In this document: piece after piece, positions 25,888-37,041 of the stretch | Position numbering within the stretch: the first letter of the stretch is position 1 | Layout: every line of letters begins with the position of its first letter | Assembly (NCBI GenBank): GCA_033851265.1 | Contig: JAWWOW010000015.1 | Coordinates: forward strand, 1-64,000 | Reading direction: 5' to 3' | Source: JAWWOW01 sp033851265 | Lineage (GTDB): Bacteria > Actinomycetota > Actinomycetes > JAWWOW01 | DNA: 64,000 nt | Position numbers and translations under genes: made by a program | The notes under the pieces: model-generated | Databases searched by the model: none | What the model saw: the letters and a program-made list of their open reading frames with translations, nothing else | Told to the model about the DNA's origin: nothing

Positions 25888-28800
25888 CTAGACCGACACG
25901 GTGCGCGCCTGTTGGGAGCGGGTGACCCAGGGGGTGGCACCGAGGGCGGTGAAAGCCTGCTCGGCTTCGTTGAACAGCGGGAGCGACTCCTCACTGCGAC
26001 CCTGCGCTTGCAACCAAACGGCGTGCTCAAGTTGCGTTCGGGCTAGGTAGTAGGGCGCGCCGAAGTCGCCTAACGCCGACTCGGCCGCCCGGAAGTCTTC
26101 ATCGACGGTGTCGTTTCTACCGCTGAGCGAATTCACCTGTGCTCGCAAGCGGGGCAACTGAGCCCGCAGGTATCGCGGTACGTGACCGTGAGGTGCATCC
26201 GCGACGAGAGCAACGAGCGCTTGGGCGCGTTCGACCTCGGCGCTGTCGACGGCATCCTCGACAGCAGTGATCCAAAACATAGGGAAGTCATCGTCGATGC
26301 CTGTCAATTGCGCATAACTGATGGCTGCTTTCGCTGACAACTCGGACGCCTTGTGCACGTCACCATCAGCGCGCAGGCTTGCCGCGTCGAGGAACTGGCG
26401 CGTTGTGTCGACGATCGCGTCGGTACGCATCCCCTGTAGCACGTCGCTGTCGGTGCTCGGGATTTCCAGGGGCAATCCACGAGCCGCCTGGATCAAGACG
26501 TTGTACCCCGCGATCAACGTCTCGATGGCACCAAGCCTCTTGCCCAGCTCCATTTCCTCGTGCAGCCCGATTGCGGCATCCCACTCGCCGCTCGTCCAGT
26601 AGAGGTGAATCGTGCTACCGACGAGCGACATCCCGATCTCGCGGTCGCCCAGGCGCCGGACCAGCGGAAGGCCGACATCAGCGAACCCGCGGGCCGCGTC
26701 GAGGTCGCGGGTGACCAAGAAACTCACGAGGTTGTTCAGCGGACGCAGCTCGGCCTGTGGCTGGTCGATTTCACGGGCGAGCTCCAGCGATATCCGCAGC
26801 AGACCCAGCCCCATCCGGGACCGACCGGCGAGCACGAAGGCACCGCCGTAGGACGCGAGAGTTGACGCCAGCAGGGGCAGATCTTCCAGCTCCTCGCCGA
26901 GCACGACGGCGCGATCGAACCACGGGATGGACTGTTCCGCGTCGCCGATGGAGAGGTAGTAGGCCCGCGCCACTTGGAGTGCGAGCTGGGCGGCGACGGG
27001 CCCGGCATCGGGAAGGTCGACGAACTTTGCGTAGGCAGCCGCCAGTGCCTCGACGATGTGTTGCCCGACCCCCGCCATGATCTGGCTCTCTCCCCAGATA
27101 GCCAGGACGCGTGCTGCGTCGAGTTCTCTGCCGAGCTGCTCGTACGCGAGGCGACTGCGTTCGGCGAGTGCTGCTGCGTCGGTGAACGCTCCCATCGCAT
27201 TCGCCGCACGCGCTGCCTCTTCGGTGAGGTGCGCAATCGAGGTTGGGTCGGTCTCGAGATCGAGCGCTGCTTCCAGATGTCGTCGCGCTTCCGCTGGTGC
27301 GCCCAGCTCGCGCGCCCGTGCCGCAGCACGCTGCAGTAGGTCGATGGCCCGTGATGCCAATTGTGCGGCGTCGTCATCCTGACCGGCTGCAGAATGCGCG
27401 TCCAGGTAGTGACTGGCAAGCACGGCCGGAATCGTTTCTGCATCAGGCTCGGCGGCGAGGAACTCCGCGGCAGCGACGTGACGCAGCTTGCGGTCACGCC
27501 GGGCGAGTGTGTCGTAGGCAACCGTTCGTACGAGGGCCTGTACGAAGCGGAATTGCCCGCGCTCGGAGGAGAACGGATCGGAGACGACCGCGAACACTTC
27601 CTTGCGGACGAGGCTCGCGAGCACTTCATCAAGATTGGCGCCACCACCGGTTGCGGCATGTACGGCGGCAAGCCCGGTCCTGCTGAACGACTGACCGAGG
27701 ACTGCGGCGTCGTGGACGACACGCTTCTCATCGGTCGGGAGGCTGTCGAGCCGGGCCGCGATCAGGTTGTGCAACGTGCCGGGGAGCTCCAGGTCGGTCA
27801 GGTCCGCAAGATCCGCAGCGTCAGGCGAGAGAACGTACCGACCTTCGCGTGGGACAACCGCGTCCCGGTCGATGAGTGCACGCACGGTCTCGACCGCGAA
27901 CAGCGGGATGCCGTCGGAGCGTTCGACGATGGCTGATCGAAGAGCGCTGGGCAGGTCACTGACGAGCCCATCCACCAGACCTTCCATCGCGTGGTCGGGC
28001 AGCGGCTCGAGGTACAGCGAGGTGGCGCGTTTCCCCGACCCGAACCCGGGGCGGCGTTCGATCAGCTCAGGGCGCGACATGGTCAGCACGAAGATCGGTG
28101 CTTGCGCGAGCTCGAGCACGTGGTCGAGAAAAGCAAGCAGCCCCTCGTCTGCCCATTGCAAGTCGTCGATCTGTACCAACGCGGCGACCGAGTCGTCGTA
28201 CGTCGCAACGCGTTCGAGGAAGGTGCGCCAGGCCGAGAACAGGTCGTCGCGAGGGAACGACTGGCCGGGCGCAACGAGCTCACCGACCCCGATCAAGGTC
28301 GCAACACGAGGCAGCAGCCAAGCCTGTTCCGTGTGATCGGGCACGTACTCCGAAAGACCGGCGCGCAGCCGTTCGAGCACTGTTGGGTTCTGGTCGCCTT
28401 CAAGGATTCCGAGGCGGCTGCGCACGATCTCGGCGAGGGCCCAGAAGGCGACACCGTCGCCATACGAGAGGCACCGGCCGCGATGCGAGCGCACGACCGA
28501 GTTGATGCCGTCGATGTATTTGTCCAGTTCCCACCCCATCCGCGACTTGCCAACGCCGGCCGGGCCGATGATGGCGACGAGGCGCGGACGCCCTTCCTCA
28601 ATCGTCGCGTGCAGCAGCTCTTTGACCAGCCGCAAGTCGCGGTCACGGCCTTCTAGCGGCGCTTCGAGTCCGTCCACTCGACGGGCGCCGCCGACGGCCG
28701 CCACGATCTGGCGGGCAGCGAACAGCGGCATCGGCTCGCTCTTGCCCTTGAGCTCGTGAACACCGACGGCGTCGTACATCACGGAGGCTGATGTTGTCGC

Positions 28801-29463
28801 CCGAGTCGCCTCGTCGACCCAGACCTCGCCGGATGAGGCTGCTGATTGGACTCGTGACGCGGTGTTCACTGCGTCGCCGGCGACCATCCCTTCACCGGTC
28901 GCACCAAGGGTTACCGCAACTTCGCCGGTGACGATCCCGACGCGCATCGCAAGGGTGGCCAGACCGATCGCTTCCCCGAGTTCGGAGACAGCGTCCACCA
29001 GGTCAAGCCCGGCGCGGACGGCGCGTTCGGGGTCGTCCTCATGGGCGACCGGCACGCCCCAGACCGCCATCACTGCGTCTCCGATGAACTTCTCGACCAC
29101 ACCGCCGTAGCGCTCGATGACCGTCCGCGCAGTTGCGAAGTAGCGCGACAGCAGTTCGCGCACTTCCTCCGCGTCACGTGACTCCGACAGGGCCGTGAAC
29201 CCCGCTAGATCGCCGAACAGCACGGAGGTGACACGGCGCTCGGCAACCGGCCCGCCGGGTGCCGGAACCGCGACGGCTGTCGGTTGCACCGTTGTGGAAG
29301 CTGATTGCTCAGTGAGCGGCGTACCGCACTCATTGCAGAACTTGCCGGTCGCGGTTACCCCACACCCCGGACACGTCTGCGAGAGCGGCGCTCCACAGGA
29401 CGAGCAGAACCGCGCGCCCTCGGGGTTGTCCGCCATACACGATCGGCAGGCCGACAAAGACAA
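25888..29463 (-). CDS. class III nucleotide cyclase with double zinc ribbon, AAA ATPase and TPR regions
   Basis: A 1191-residue multidomain signalling protein. N-terminal double zinc ribbon: Cys6/9/20/23 and 31/34/43/46. Cyclase domain ~75-250: metal-binding Asp85 and Asp129, Lys125 in EKFIGD, Asn200 and Arg204 in GDAVNTASR. Met193 occupies the second base-selecting position, where adenylate cyclases have Asp, so ATP preference is probable but not certain. A STAND/AAA ATPase begins at ~270 with Walker A GPAGVGKS (300-307). The remaining ~450 residues are TPR-like helices. Starts: TTG 29463, or better TTG 29457, which has AGGAG six bases upstream. The neighbours are two transporters with cNMP-binding domains. 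Confidence 0.9.
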   Translation of the reverse strand: MSLSACRSCMADNPEGARFCSSCGAPLSQTCPGCGVTATGKFCNECGTPLTEQSASTTVQPTAVAVPAPGGPVAERRVTSVLFGDLAGFTALSESRDAEEVRELLSRYFATARTVIERYGGVVEKFIGDAVMAVWGVPVAHEDDPERAVRAGLDLVDAVSELGEAIGLATLAMRVGIVTGEVAVTLGATGEGMVAGDAVNTASRVQSAASSGEVWVDEATRATTSASVMYDAVGVHELKGKSEPMPLFAARQIVAAVGGARRVDGLEAPLEGRDRDLRLVKELLHATIEEGRPRLVAIIGPAGVGKSRMGWELDKYIDGINSVVRSHRGRCLSYGDGVAFWALAEIVRSRLGILEGDQNPTVLERLRAGLSEYVPDHTEQAWLLPRVATLIGVGELVAPGQSFPRDDLFSAWRTFLERVATYDDSVAALVQIDDLQWADEGLLAFLDHVLELAQAPIFVLTMSRPELIERRPGFGSGKRATSLYLEPLPDHAMEGLVDGLVSDLPSALRSAIVERSDGIPLFAVETVRALIDRDAVVPREGRYVLSPDAADLADLTDLELPGTLHNLIAARLDSLPTDEKRVVHDAAVLGQSFSRTGLAAVHAATGGGANLDEVLASLVRKEVFAVVSDPFSSERGQFRFVQALVRTVAYDTLARRDRKLRHVAAAEFLAAEPDAETIPAVLASHYLDAHSAAGQDDDAAQLASRAIDLLQRAAARARELGAPAEARRHLEAALDLETDPTSIAHLTEEAARAANAMGAFTDAAALAERSRLAYEQLGRELDAARVLAIWGESQIMAGVGQHIVEALAAAYAKFVDLPDAGPVAAQLALQVARAYYLSIGDAEQSIPWFDRAVVLGEELEDLPLLASTLASYGGAFVLAGRSRMGLGLLRISLELAREIDQPQAELRPLNNLVSFLVTRDLDAARGFADVGLPLVRRLGDREIGMSLVGSTIHLYWTSGEWDAAIGLHEEMELGKRLGAIETLIAGYNVLIQAARGLPLEIPSTDSDVLQGMRTDAIVDTTRQFLDAASLRADGDVHKASELSAKAAISYAQLTGIDDDFPMFWITAVEDAVDSAEVERAQALVALVADAPHGHVPRYLRAQLPRLRAQVNSLSGRNDTVDEDFRAAESALGDFGAPYYLARTQLEHAVWLQAQGRSEESLPLFNEAEQAFTALGATPWVTRSQQARTVSV

Positions 29464-29579
29464 CTCCTGTTCCTCGATCTGCCTTCACCCTAACGCTGGC
29501 GCCGAATGCCAATCGCACTATTTCGAACGTCGGTCGAATCGTCATTTCCCCAGCTGCACACAATTCCCGGGCGCCCTTA

Positions 29580-29609
29580 TTGCCAGTTCACCTGATGGTG
29601 CGTTGTTAT
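29580..29609 (+). promoter_or_regulatory. probable housekeeping promoter of lsr2
   Basis: TTGCCA (29580-29585) and TGTTAT (29604-29609) with an 18-bp spacer match -35/-10 consensus at 5/6 and 4/6 positions. A start near 29616 would leave a ~37-base leader ending in an AGGAG ribosome-binding site. The region is more A+T-rich than its surroundings, as expected for an Lsr2 autoregulation target. Confidence 0.5.
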
Positions 29610-29652
29610 GGTCCAGCCCGGAATGGCGGCACCGGAAAAGGAGTAACCGACA

Positions 29653-29994
29653 ATGGCTCAGCGCGTTCAGGTGCTTTTGATCTGCGATTTGCACGAGGGC
29701 GAGAATCCGGCAGAGGAGACAATTACGTTTTCTGTCGACGGGTCGACCTACGAGATCGACTTGTGTAATCAGCACGGAGCCCAGTTCCGCGACGCCGTCG
29801 CGCCGTACGTCGGAGCCGGCCGCCGCGCCGGCAGCAGCAGCCGGGGGCGCTCACGCAAACGGGGCGGCGGTTCGGGAAGCGGCGCCCGCGGTAACGAGGT
29901 CCGCGCGTGGGCTCGCCAGCAGGGCATAACTGTCAGTGAGCGCGGCCGGATACCGGCGGACATCTACCAGAAGTACGAGGCCGCGCATCGGTAA
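29653..29994 (+). CDS. lsr2: nucleoid-associated protein Lsr2
   Basis: AT-rich-DNA-binding, bridging xenogeneic silencer. The 113-residue protein has the N-terminal dimerisation domain (ETITFSVDGSTYEIDLC), a basic Gly/Ser/Arg linker, and the C-terminal DNA-binding domain. There the RGR AT-hook-like motif (SERGRIPADI) inserts in the minor groove and VRAWARQQG forms the preceding helix. ATG 29653 has AAGGAG upstream. It stands alone between the cyclase and clpC. Confidence 0.96.
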   Translation: MAQRVQVLLICDLHEGENPAEETITFSVDGSTYEIDLCNQHGAQFRDAVAPYVGAGRRAGSSSRGRSRKRGGGSGSGARGNEVRAWARQQGITVSERGRIPADIYQKYEAAHR

Positions 29995-30026
29995 CGATGC
30001 GGTAACCAGTACGACACAAGCCATTG

Positions 30027-30040
30027 TTTCGCTCCGGGCG
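30027..30040 (+). promoter_or_regulatory. candidate ClgR box upstream of clpC
   Basis: TTTCGC-TCCGG-GCG differs at one position from the ClgR operator GTTCGC-N5-GCG reported for Streptomyces clp genes. It lies about 160 bases before clpC. Confidence 0.4.
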
Positions 30041-30061
30041 TACGCCGGGTGGGTGACATCC

Positions 30062-30087
30062 GGAACAGCGATGGCGAAAACTGAGTT
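30062..30087 (+). promoter_or_regulatory. candidate SigH/SigR-type stress promoter of clpC
   Basis: GGAACA (30062-30067), 16 bases, then AGTT (30084-30087) fits the thiol/heat-stress ECF consensus GGGAAYA-N16/17-cGTT. clpC is a known SigH/SigR target in corynebacteria and Streptomyces. Confidence 0.45.
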
Positions 30088-30201
30088 ATCACCATCAAGA
30101 CCACACCCAGAACCGTCGAGGCAGACCGCGGGACCACATGTCCAGGGCTAACATGGCCACACGGCCAAGGCCCGGCCACCCGCTCTGCTGAGGAGCGATA
30201 G

Positions 30202-32754
<2,553 letters not shown>

Positions 32755-32779
32755 CCCCGACGAAAACCTCATAGCGGCC

Positions 32780-32807
32780 ACGACCCTCGGGTAATCTCGG
32801 GGGTCGT
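32780..32807 (+). terminator. stem-loop after clpC
   Basis: ACGACCCTCGG (from 32780) pairs with CTCGGGGGTCGT-type bases up to 32807, giving 10-11 pairs with one or two G-T pairs and a 6-base loop. There is no T-run. It separates clpC from the histidine kinase gene and may reduce read-through. Confidence 0.5.
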
Positions 32808-32828
32808 GATCGTTGTGGGGGCGATCCG

Positions 32829-34427
32829 GTGCGCAGCCGGAAGCGACTCCCCGTGACGTCCCCCGTTGTTCCGGGCGCAATCGGCGAGCTGTTCTGGCGA
32901 GTCTCGGAAGCCGTCATCTTGATGCGCGCCGGCACGATCATCGCGTGGAACCCCGCAGCTGAGCAGCTGTTCGGCATCAGCCCCGAGCCGGGTGCCGATG
33001 CCGCGCAGACTCTTGCCCCACTCTTCGGCGATGCGTACGCGGAACTCGCCCCTCTCCTGACCCAGGCGGGCAGCGTCTCCCTGGACGCAGCGCCGAGTGG
33101 CTTGCTGCTCGATGCAACGACGTGGCGTCTCGAAGGCAGCGACACGCACGTCGTCGTCCTGCGCGACAGCACCAGCCACTACCGGCTTTCGAGCGGCTTG
33201 GCGCGACTCTCGGAGCTGGGTCGTGAGTTGTTGCTGCAGGAACCCACGCTGCCCGATCTGCTGCAACAGCTGGTCGACGAAGCAAAGACGTTGACCAGTG
33301 CGAGCTTCAGTGCGCTGCTGTTGTCACGCTCGGACCATCCCGATGAAGTCAGTCACTTTGTCTACAACGCACCGCGGGAACTATTCCCCGAGCGGTTGCC
33401 ACGTGTCGTCGGATTACTCGCAGTGCCGGTGCAGCTGGGTCACGCGGTGGCTCTCGACGACATCCGCGGGCATGACGCCGGGTTTGGCATCCCGGTAAAG
33501 CACCCGCCCATCGGGCCGCTGCTCGCCGCTCCGGTCTTTTCCGGGCCGAAGGTCATCGGAGAGATCGCGGTTGCCAATGCACCCGGCGAAAGAACCTTCG
33601 ATGAGATCGACATGCAGTTGCTCGTCGATCTGGCTGCACATACCGGCATCGCTGTTAAGTGGGCGGAGTCCCGCGACAACGCGGCGCTGGAGGCGGAGGT
33701 GCGACGCGAGCTGATCGCTACCGCACGCCACGACATTCGCAATCCGCTGACCATCGGCAAGGGTTACGTGTCGATGTTGGAGTCGCGTCGTGAGCGAATG
33801 TCCCCTGAGCAGCTGACGACGGCGCTGGCGGCGGTCCGGTTGGCCTTCGATCGGATCGAAGAGTTCGCCTCGCGTGCGTTGATCGACGACAACGCCGAGC
33901 TACCGGCGGATGAACCAACGTGGGCCGCGATTGTTGTCGCCGACTTTCTGGAAGCTTTGGCTGCCGACCACACTGCCGCCGCCCGCGACATCGGAACGAC
34001 GGTTGTGACGGATATCCAGGGCGGCGCGCCGGACACATTCGCCGGCGATCCGGGCATGGCGCGAGAGGTTCTCGACAACATCGTCGCCAACGCCATCAAG
34101 TACGGCGCCAAAGGAGCGATCGTCACAGTGACGGCTCGTCCGGAGGGTCAGCAGGTCCGATTCGACGTACACAACGAAGGTGCAGGCATCTCGGCGGAGG
34201 ATCAGCAACGGTTGTTCGATCGTTACTGGCGGTCGAGCGTCGCGGTTGACGCGCATGTCCCGGGCACCGGTCTCGGCCTCGCCATCGTTCGCCGGCTCAT
34301 GGAGTTGCAGCACGGAGTCGTGGGTGTCACGAGTCGTCCCGGCGAAGGCACGACGTTCTGGGTGACGTTTCCGCAGGCGCGCCCCACGGCACCAGAGCCG
34401 GTTCCCGTTCAGTCCGGCAGCGCGTAG
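32829..34427 (+). CDS. PAS-GAF sensor histidine kinase
   Basis: A 532-residue soluble kinase without membrane segments. PAS-like domain ~18-110 (AVILMRAGTIIAWNPAAEQLFG), GAF-like domain ~140-285, then the dimerisation helix with the phospho-acceptor His301 (RHDIRNPLTIGKG). The HATPase core has an N-box (DNIVANAIKYG), a G1 box and GTGLGLAIV. No response regulator gene is adjacent; mutY lies between it and the Hpt/CheB operon. GTG 32829 has GGGGG seven bases upstream. Its 3' end overlaps mutY by 19 bp. Confidence 0.9.
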   Translation: MRSRKRLPVTSPVVPGAIGELFWRVSEAVILMRAGTIIAWNPAAEQLFGISPEPGADAAQTLAPLFGDAYAELAPLLTQAGSVSLDAAPSGLLLDATTWRLEGSDTHVVVLRDSTSHYRLSSGLARLSELGRELLLQEPTLPDLLQQLVDEAKTLTSASFSALLLSRSDHPDEVSHFVYNAPRELFPERLPRVVGLLAVPVQLGHAVALDDIRGHDAGFGIPVKHPPIGPLLAAPVFSGPKVIGEIAVANAPGERTFDEIDMQLLVDLAAHTGIAVKWAESRDNAALEAEVRRELIATARHDIRNPLTIGKGYVSMLESRRERMSPEQLTTALAAVRLAFDRIEEFASRALIDDNAELPADEPTWAAIVVADFLEALAADHTAAARDIGTTVVTDIQGGAPDTFAGDPGMAREVLDNIVANAIKYGAKGAIVTVTARPEGQQVRFDVHNEGAGISAEDQQRLFDRYWRSSVAVDAHVPGTGLGLAIVRRLMELQHGVVGVTSRPGEGTTFWVTFPQARPTAPEPVPVQSGSA

Positions 34428-35329
34428 CGCCCATCCTCGTGCGTGCGCGCCAGACCGTCGGCGAGCAGGCTGGCCAGTGCGCGATCACGTTGTTGCGGTT
34501 CGTCCCACGCGCGGGCGAGCTCGTCAGCGGCGACGGGTCCGTCGTGGTCACGGAGAACGGCGAGCAATCGGCCCCGCACCTGGCGGTCCGTGCCGGCATA
34601 GGTCTGCGCGCGCCGGGCGGATCCCGCGGGGGAGCCTGCCGCAAGCCATGCGCACGACGACGACACAGGACAGAGCGCGCACCGGGGCGACCGCGCCGTA
34701 CACACCAACGCACCGAGCTCCATGAGGGCGACGCTGAACGTCGCTGCGTGTGATGGCGCGTCGGGAAGCATGCTCTCGACCAGCGCGCGTTCCCGCGCGG
34801 TCGCAGCTGCGCCTGCTGCATCGGGTTGGCCTTCGAAGAGTCGGGCGACCACACGACGGACGTTGGTGTCGACGACGGGATGGCGCTGCCCGAATGCGAA
34901 GGACGCGACCGCCCGCGCCGTGTAGGCACCGACCCCGGGAAGGGCGAGCAGATCGTCGAGATCGGCCGGAACCTCTCCCTCGTGGCGGGCCACAATCGCC
35001 GCTGCCGCGGCATGCAGGGACAAGGCTCGCCGGTGGTAGCCCAGCCGGCCCCACATCCGCACCGCCTCGCCGGCCGGTTCGCGGGCCAGGGCGGCTGGTG
35101 TGGGCCAGCGGTCGAGCCAGGCGACGTACGCCGGCAGCACGCGGGCGACCGGCGTCTGCTGCAGCATCACCTCGCTGACGAGGACCGCCCAGCCCCCGAC
35201 TCCGGGGCTTCGCTCCCCATCAACGGCGCGAGGGTCGCGCCGCCAAGGAAGATCCCGGGCCGCCTCGGCGTACCAGCTCACGAGCGTGGTCGCCACGCCG
35301 GCGGGGGCGGTCGGATCGTCAGTTCGCAC
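34409..35329 (-). CDS. mutY: A/G-specific adenine glycosylase
   Basis: Removes adenine mispaired with 8-oxoguanine. It is 306 residues with the helix-hairpin-helix core: catalytic Glu53 in SEVMLQQTPV, LPGVGAYTARAV, catalytic Asp154 in VVDTNVRRV, and the 4Fe-4S loop Cys210, 217, 220, 226 (C-x6-C-x2-C-x5-C). The C-terminal part is short and lacks a clear MutT-like 8-oxoG domain, as in other actinobacterial MutY. The start is GTG 35329. It converges with, and overlaps, the histidine kinase gene. Confidence 0.94.
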   Translation of the reverse strand: MRTDDPTAPAGVATTLVSWYAEAARDLPWRRDPRAVDGERSPGVGGWAVLVSEVMLQQTPVARVLPAYVAWLDRWPTPAALAREPAGEAVRMWGRLGYHRRALSLHAAAAAIVARHEGEVPADLDDLLALPGVGAYTARAVASFAFGQRHPVVDTNVRRVVARLFEGQPDAAGAAATARERALVESMLPDAPSHAATFSVALMELGALVCTARSPRCALCPVSSSCAWLAAGSPAGSARRAQTYAGTDRQVRGRLLAVLRDHDGPVAADELARAWDEPQQRDRALASLLADGLARTHEDGRYALPD

Positions 35330-35449
35330 GCCCGAATCGTCCCAGGCGCTGCCACGCGTACTGAGGGCCGTTCAGCGCTCAAGCACAGGCGGAATCCCGA
35401 CGACATTCCCGCTGGGTAATGAGATTGCCCGCGAAGGGGGCGTTATCCC

Positions 35450-35854
35450 GTGGGCCGCACGCCAGCAGCGCGTTCCTCGGCGCTGCCCGTCGAGCTAGGA
35501 GCGAACCTCGACGACGCGTTCGCCTCCGAGGTCGCCCTGCGCCTGCCCCGCCTGCTCGGCGCCACGACCCGGCTCACCGACGGATCGGACGACGCCGCGC
35601 AGGAGATCCTCTCCGACACCCATGCCCTGGCCAGCAGCGCCGCCGTCGTCGGCGAGGACCTGGCCGCTTACGCCGCCCGTGAGTGCGAGCAGATGCTGAC
35701 CGCCTTTGTCCACCCGGGCCAGGGGGCCAGCCGACCTGACGCGGCTGCGCGCATCGCCGGCGCCGTTGACGCGTTGCGGTGGGCGTTGTCCCGATGGACC
35801 GACACGGTGGCGCCGCGCAATCACTTCCCCCGGCCAGTCGTGGGGCGCCGGTGA
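35450..35854 (+). CDS. Hpt (histidine phosphotransfer) domain-like protein
   Basis: A 134-residue helical protein. The segment DTHALASSAAVVGEDL resembles the Hpt signature in which a His on a helix accepts phosphate (compare H-x-L-K-G-S-A-x-x-x-G), giving His58 as the candidate site. The usual Lys after the His is Ala here, so the assignment is probable rather than certain. It begins the cheB-cheR-cheW operon, overlapping cheB by 4 bp, and may replace the P1 domain of the missing CheA. GTG 35450 has GGGGG nine bases upstream. Confidence 0.65.
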   Translation: MGRTPAARSSALPVELGANLDDAFASEVALRLPRLLGATTRLTDGSDDAAQEILSDTHALASSAAVVGEDLAAYAARECEQMLTAFVHPGQGASRPDAAARIAGAVDALRWALSRWTDTVAPRNHFPRPVVGRR

Positions 35855-37041
35855 CCAGCGCCGCGTCACGGACCGATCCCGCTGCCCGGCCGGTCGTGAC
35901 AGTCCTCGTCGTCGATGACTCGCAAGTGCAACGACGGTTTCTTCGGGCTGCCATCGACGCCGATCCCGGCTTTCGCGTCGTCGGTGAAGCACGAACGGGT
36001 CGCGAAGCTGTCGCACTCGTCGACCGGCTGCGCCCGTCCATCGTGTTGATGGACCTCGACCTGCCCGTGATGAACGGCATTGAGGCCATCGAGCGCATCA
36101 TGGCCGGCCGTCCGACGCCGATCGTCGTCTACTCCGCATACGTCGAGGGCACCGATGTCGAGAACGCTGCGGCCGCTACGGCCGCCGGGGCAGTCGACAT
36201 CGTCGCGAAACCGAATCCTGGTGAGCACGGTCAGTACGAGCAGTACGCCGCAGATCTGCGCGCGAAGTTGCGTGTCGCGAGCCGCGCTCGCGTGATCACG
36301 CACCCACGTGGCCGTTTGCGGCAGAACGGCTTTACCGCGAACGCCGAGCGAATCGGCCGGACGCTGATCCGTCGCAAGCCCGTCACCGATGAGAATCCGC
36401 TACCGCCGGTCGAGCGGCGCCACATCGACCCGCTCGCTAAGGACATCCCGCTCGTCGTCATCGGTGCGTCGACGGGTGGCCCGCAAGCGCTCTCGCAGCT
36501 GCTCTCCGAACTGCCCGCCGACTTCGCTCCCGCGGTCCTCGTCGTTCAACACATGGCGGACGGCTTCATCGAAGGCTTGGCCGGCTGGTTGGACAGCATG
36601 TCGCCACTGCCCGTCAGCGTTGGCCAGAGCGGGAAGAAGATCATGCCCGGTGAGGTCACCATCGCGCCGAGCGGGGTCAACATCGTCGTCCATGACCGTC
36701 GGCTGCGCGTGACGTGTGAAGACCCGCCCGCTACGCAGTTCCACGTGCCCGGCATCGACGTGACGTTCAAGTCGGTCGCGCAGGCGCTCGGCTCTGAAGC
36801 AATCGGCGTGTTGCTGACGGGCATGGGTCGCGACGGAGCAGCCGGCATGAAGGTCTTGCATGACTGCGGCGCGACGACGATCGCCCAGGACGAAGAGTCG
36901 AGCGCCGTCTATGGCATGCCGGCGGCCGCTCGTGCGCTGAATGCTGTCGATCACGTGCTCCCGCTTTCGGATATCACCGCCACGCTCCTCACCCTCGTCT
37001 CGCACGAGAACACGGAGGCGAACGAGGAGGTGGGCGCGTGA
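35851..37041 (+). CDS. cheB: chemotaxis-type methylesterase CheB
   Basis: Response-regulator-controlled glutamate methylesterase/deamidase. The receiver domain (residues ~15-140) has Asp22/Asp23, phospho-acceptor Asp68 (VLMDLDLP) and the late Lys in AKPNPG. The catalytic domain (~195-385) has the triad Ser207 (GASTGGPQ), His234 (VQHM) and Asp328 (GMGRDGA). GTG 35851 overlaps the Hpt stop, and the cheR start overlaps its own. There is no chemoreceptor in the window, so its substrate is unknown. Confidence 0.93.
   Translation: MTSAASRTDPAARPVVTVLVVDDSQVQRRFLRAAIDADPGFRVVGEARTGREAVALVDRLRPSIVLMDLDLPVMNGIEAIERIMAGRPTPIVVYSAYVEGTDVENAAAATAAGAVDIVAKPNPGEHGQYEQYAADLRAKLRVASRARVITHPRGRLRQNGFTANAERIGRTLIRRKPVTDENPLPPVERRHIDPLAKDIPLVVIGASTGGPQALSQLLSELPADFAPAVLVVQHMADGFIEGLAGWLDSMSPLPVSVGQSGKKIMPGEVTIAPSGVNIVVHDRRLRVTCEDPPATQFHVPGIDVTFKSVAQALGSEAIGVLLTGMGRDGAAGMKVLHDCGATTIAQDEESSAVYGMPAAARALNAVDHVLPLSDITATLLTLVSHENTEANEEVGA

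Noticed and set aside
30081..30099. HAIR-like (HspR) operator before clpC
   Set aside because: CTGAGT-N7-ATCAAG matches only part of CTTGAGT-N7-ACTCAAG, and the right half is out of register.
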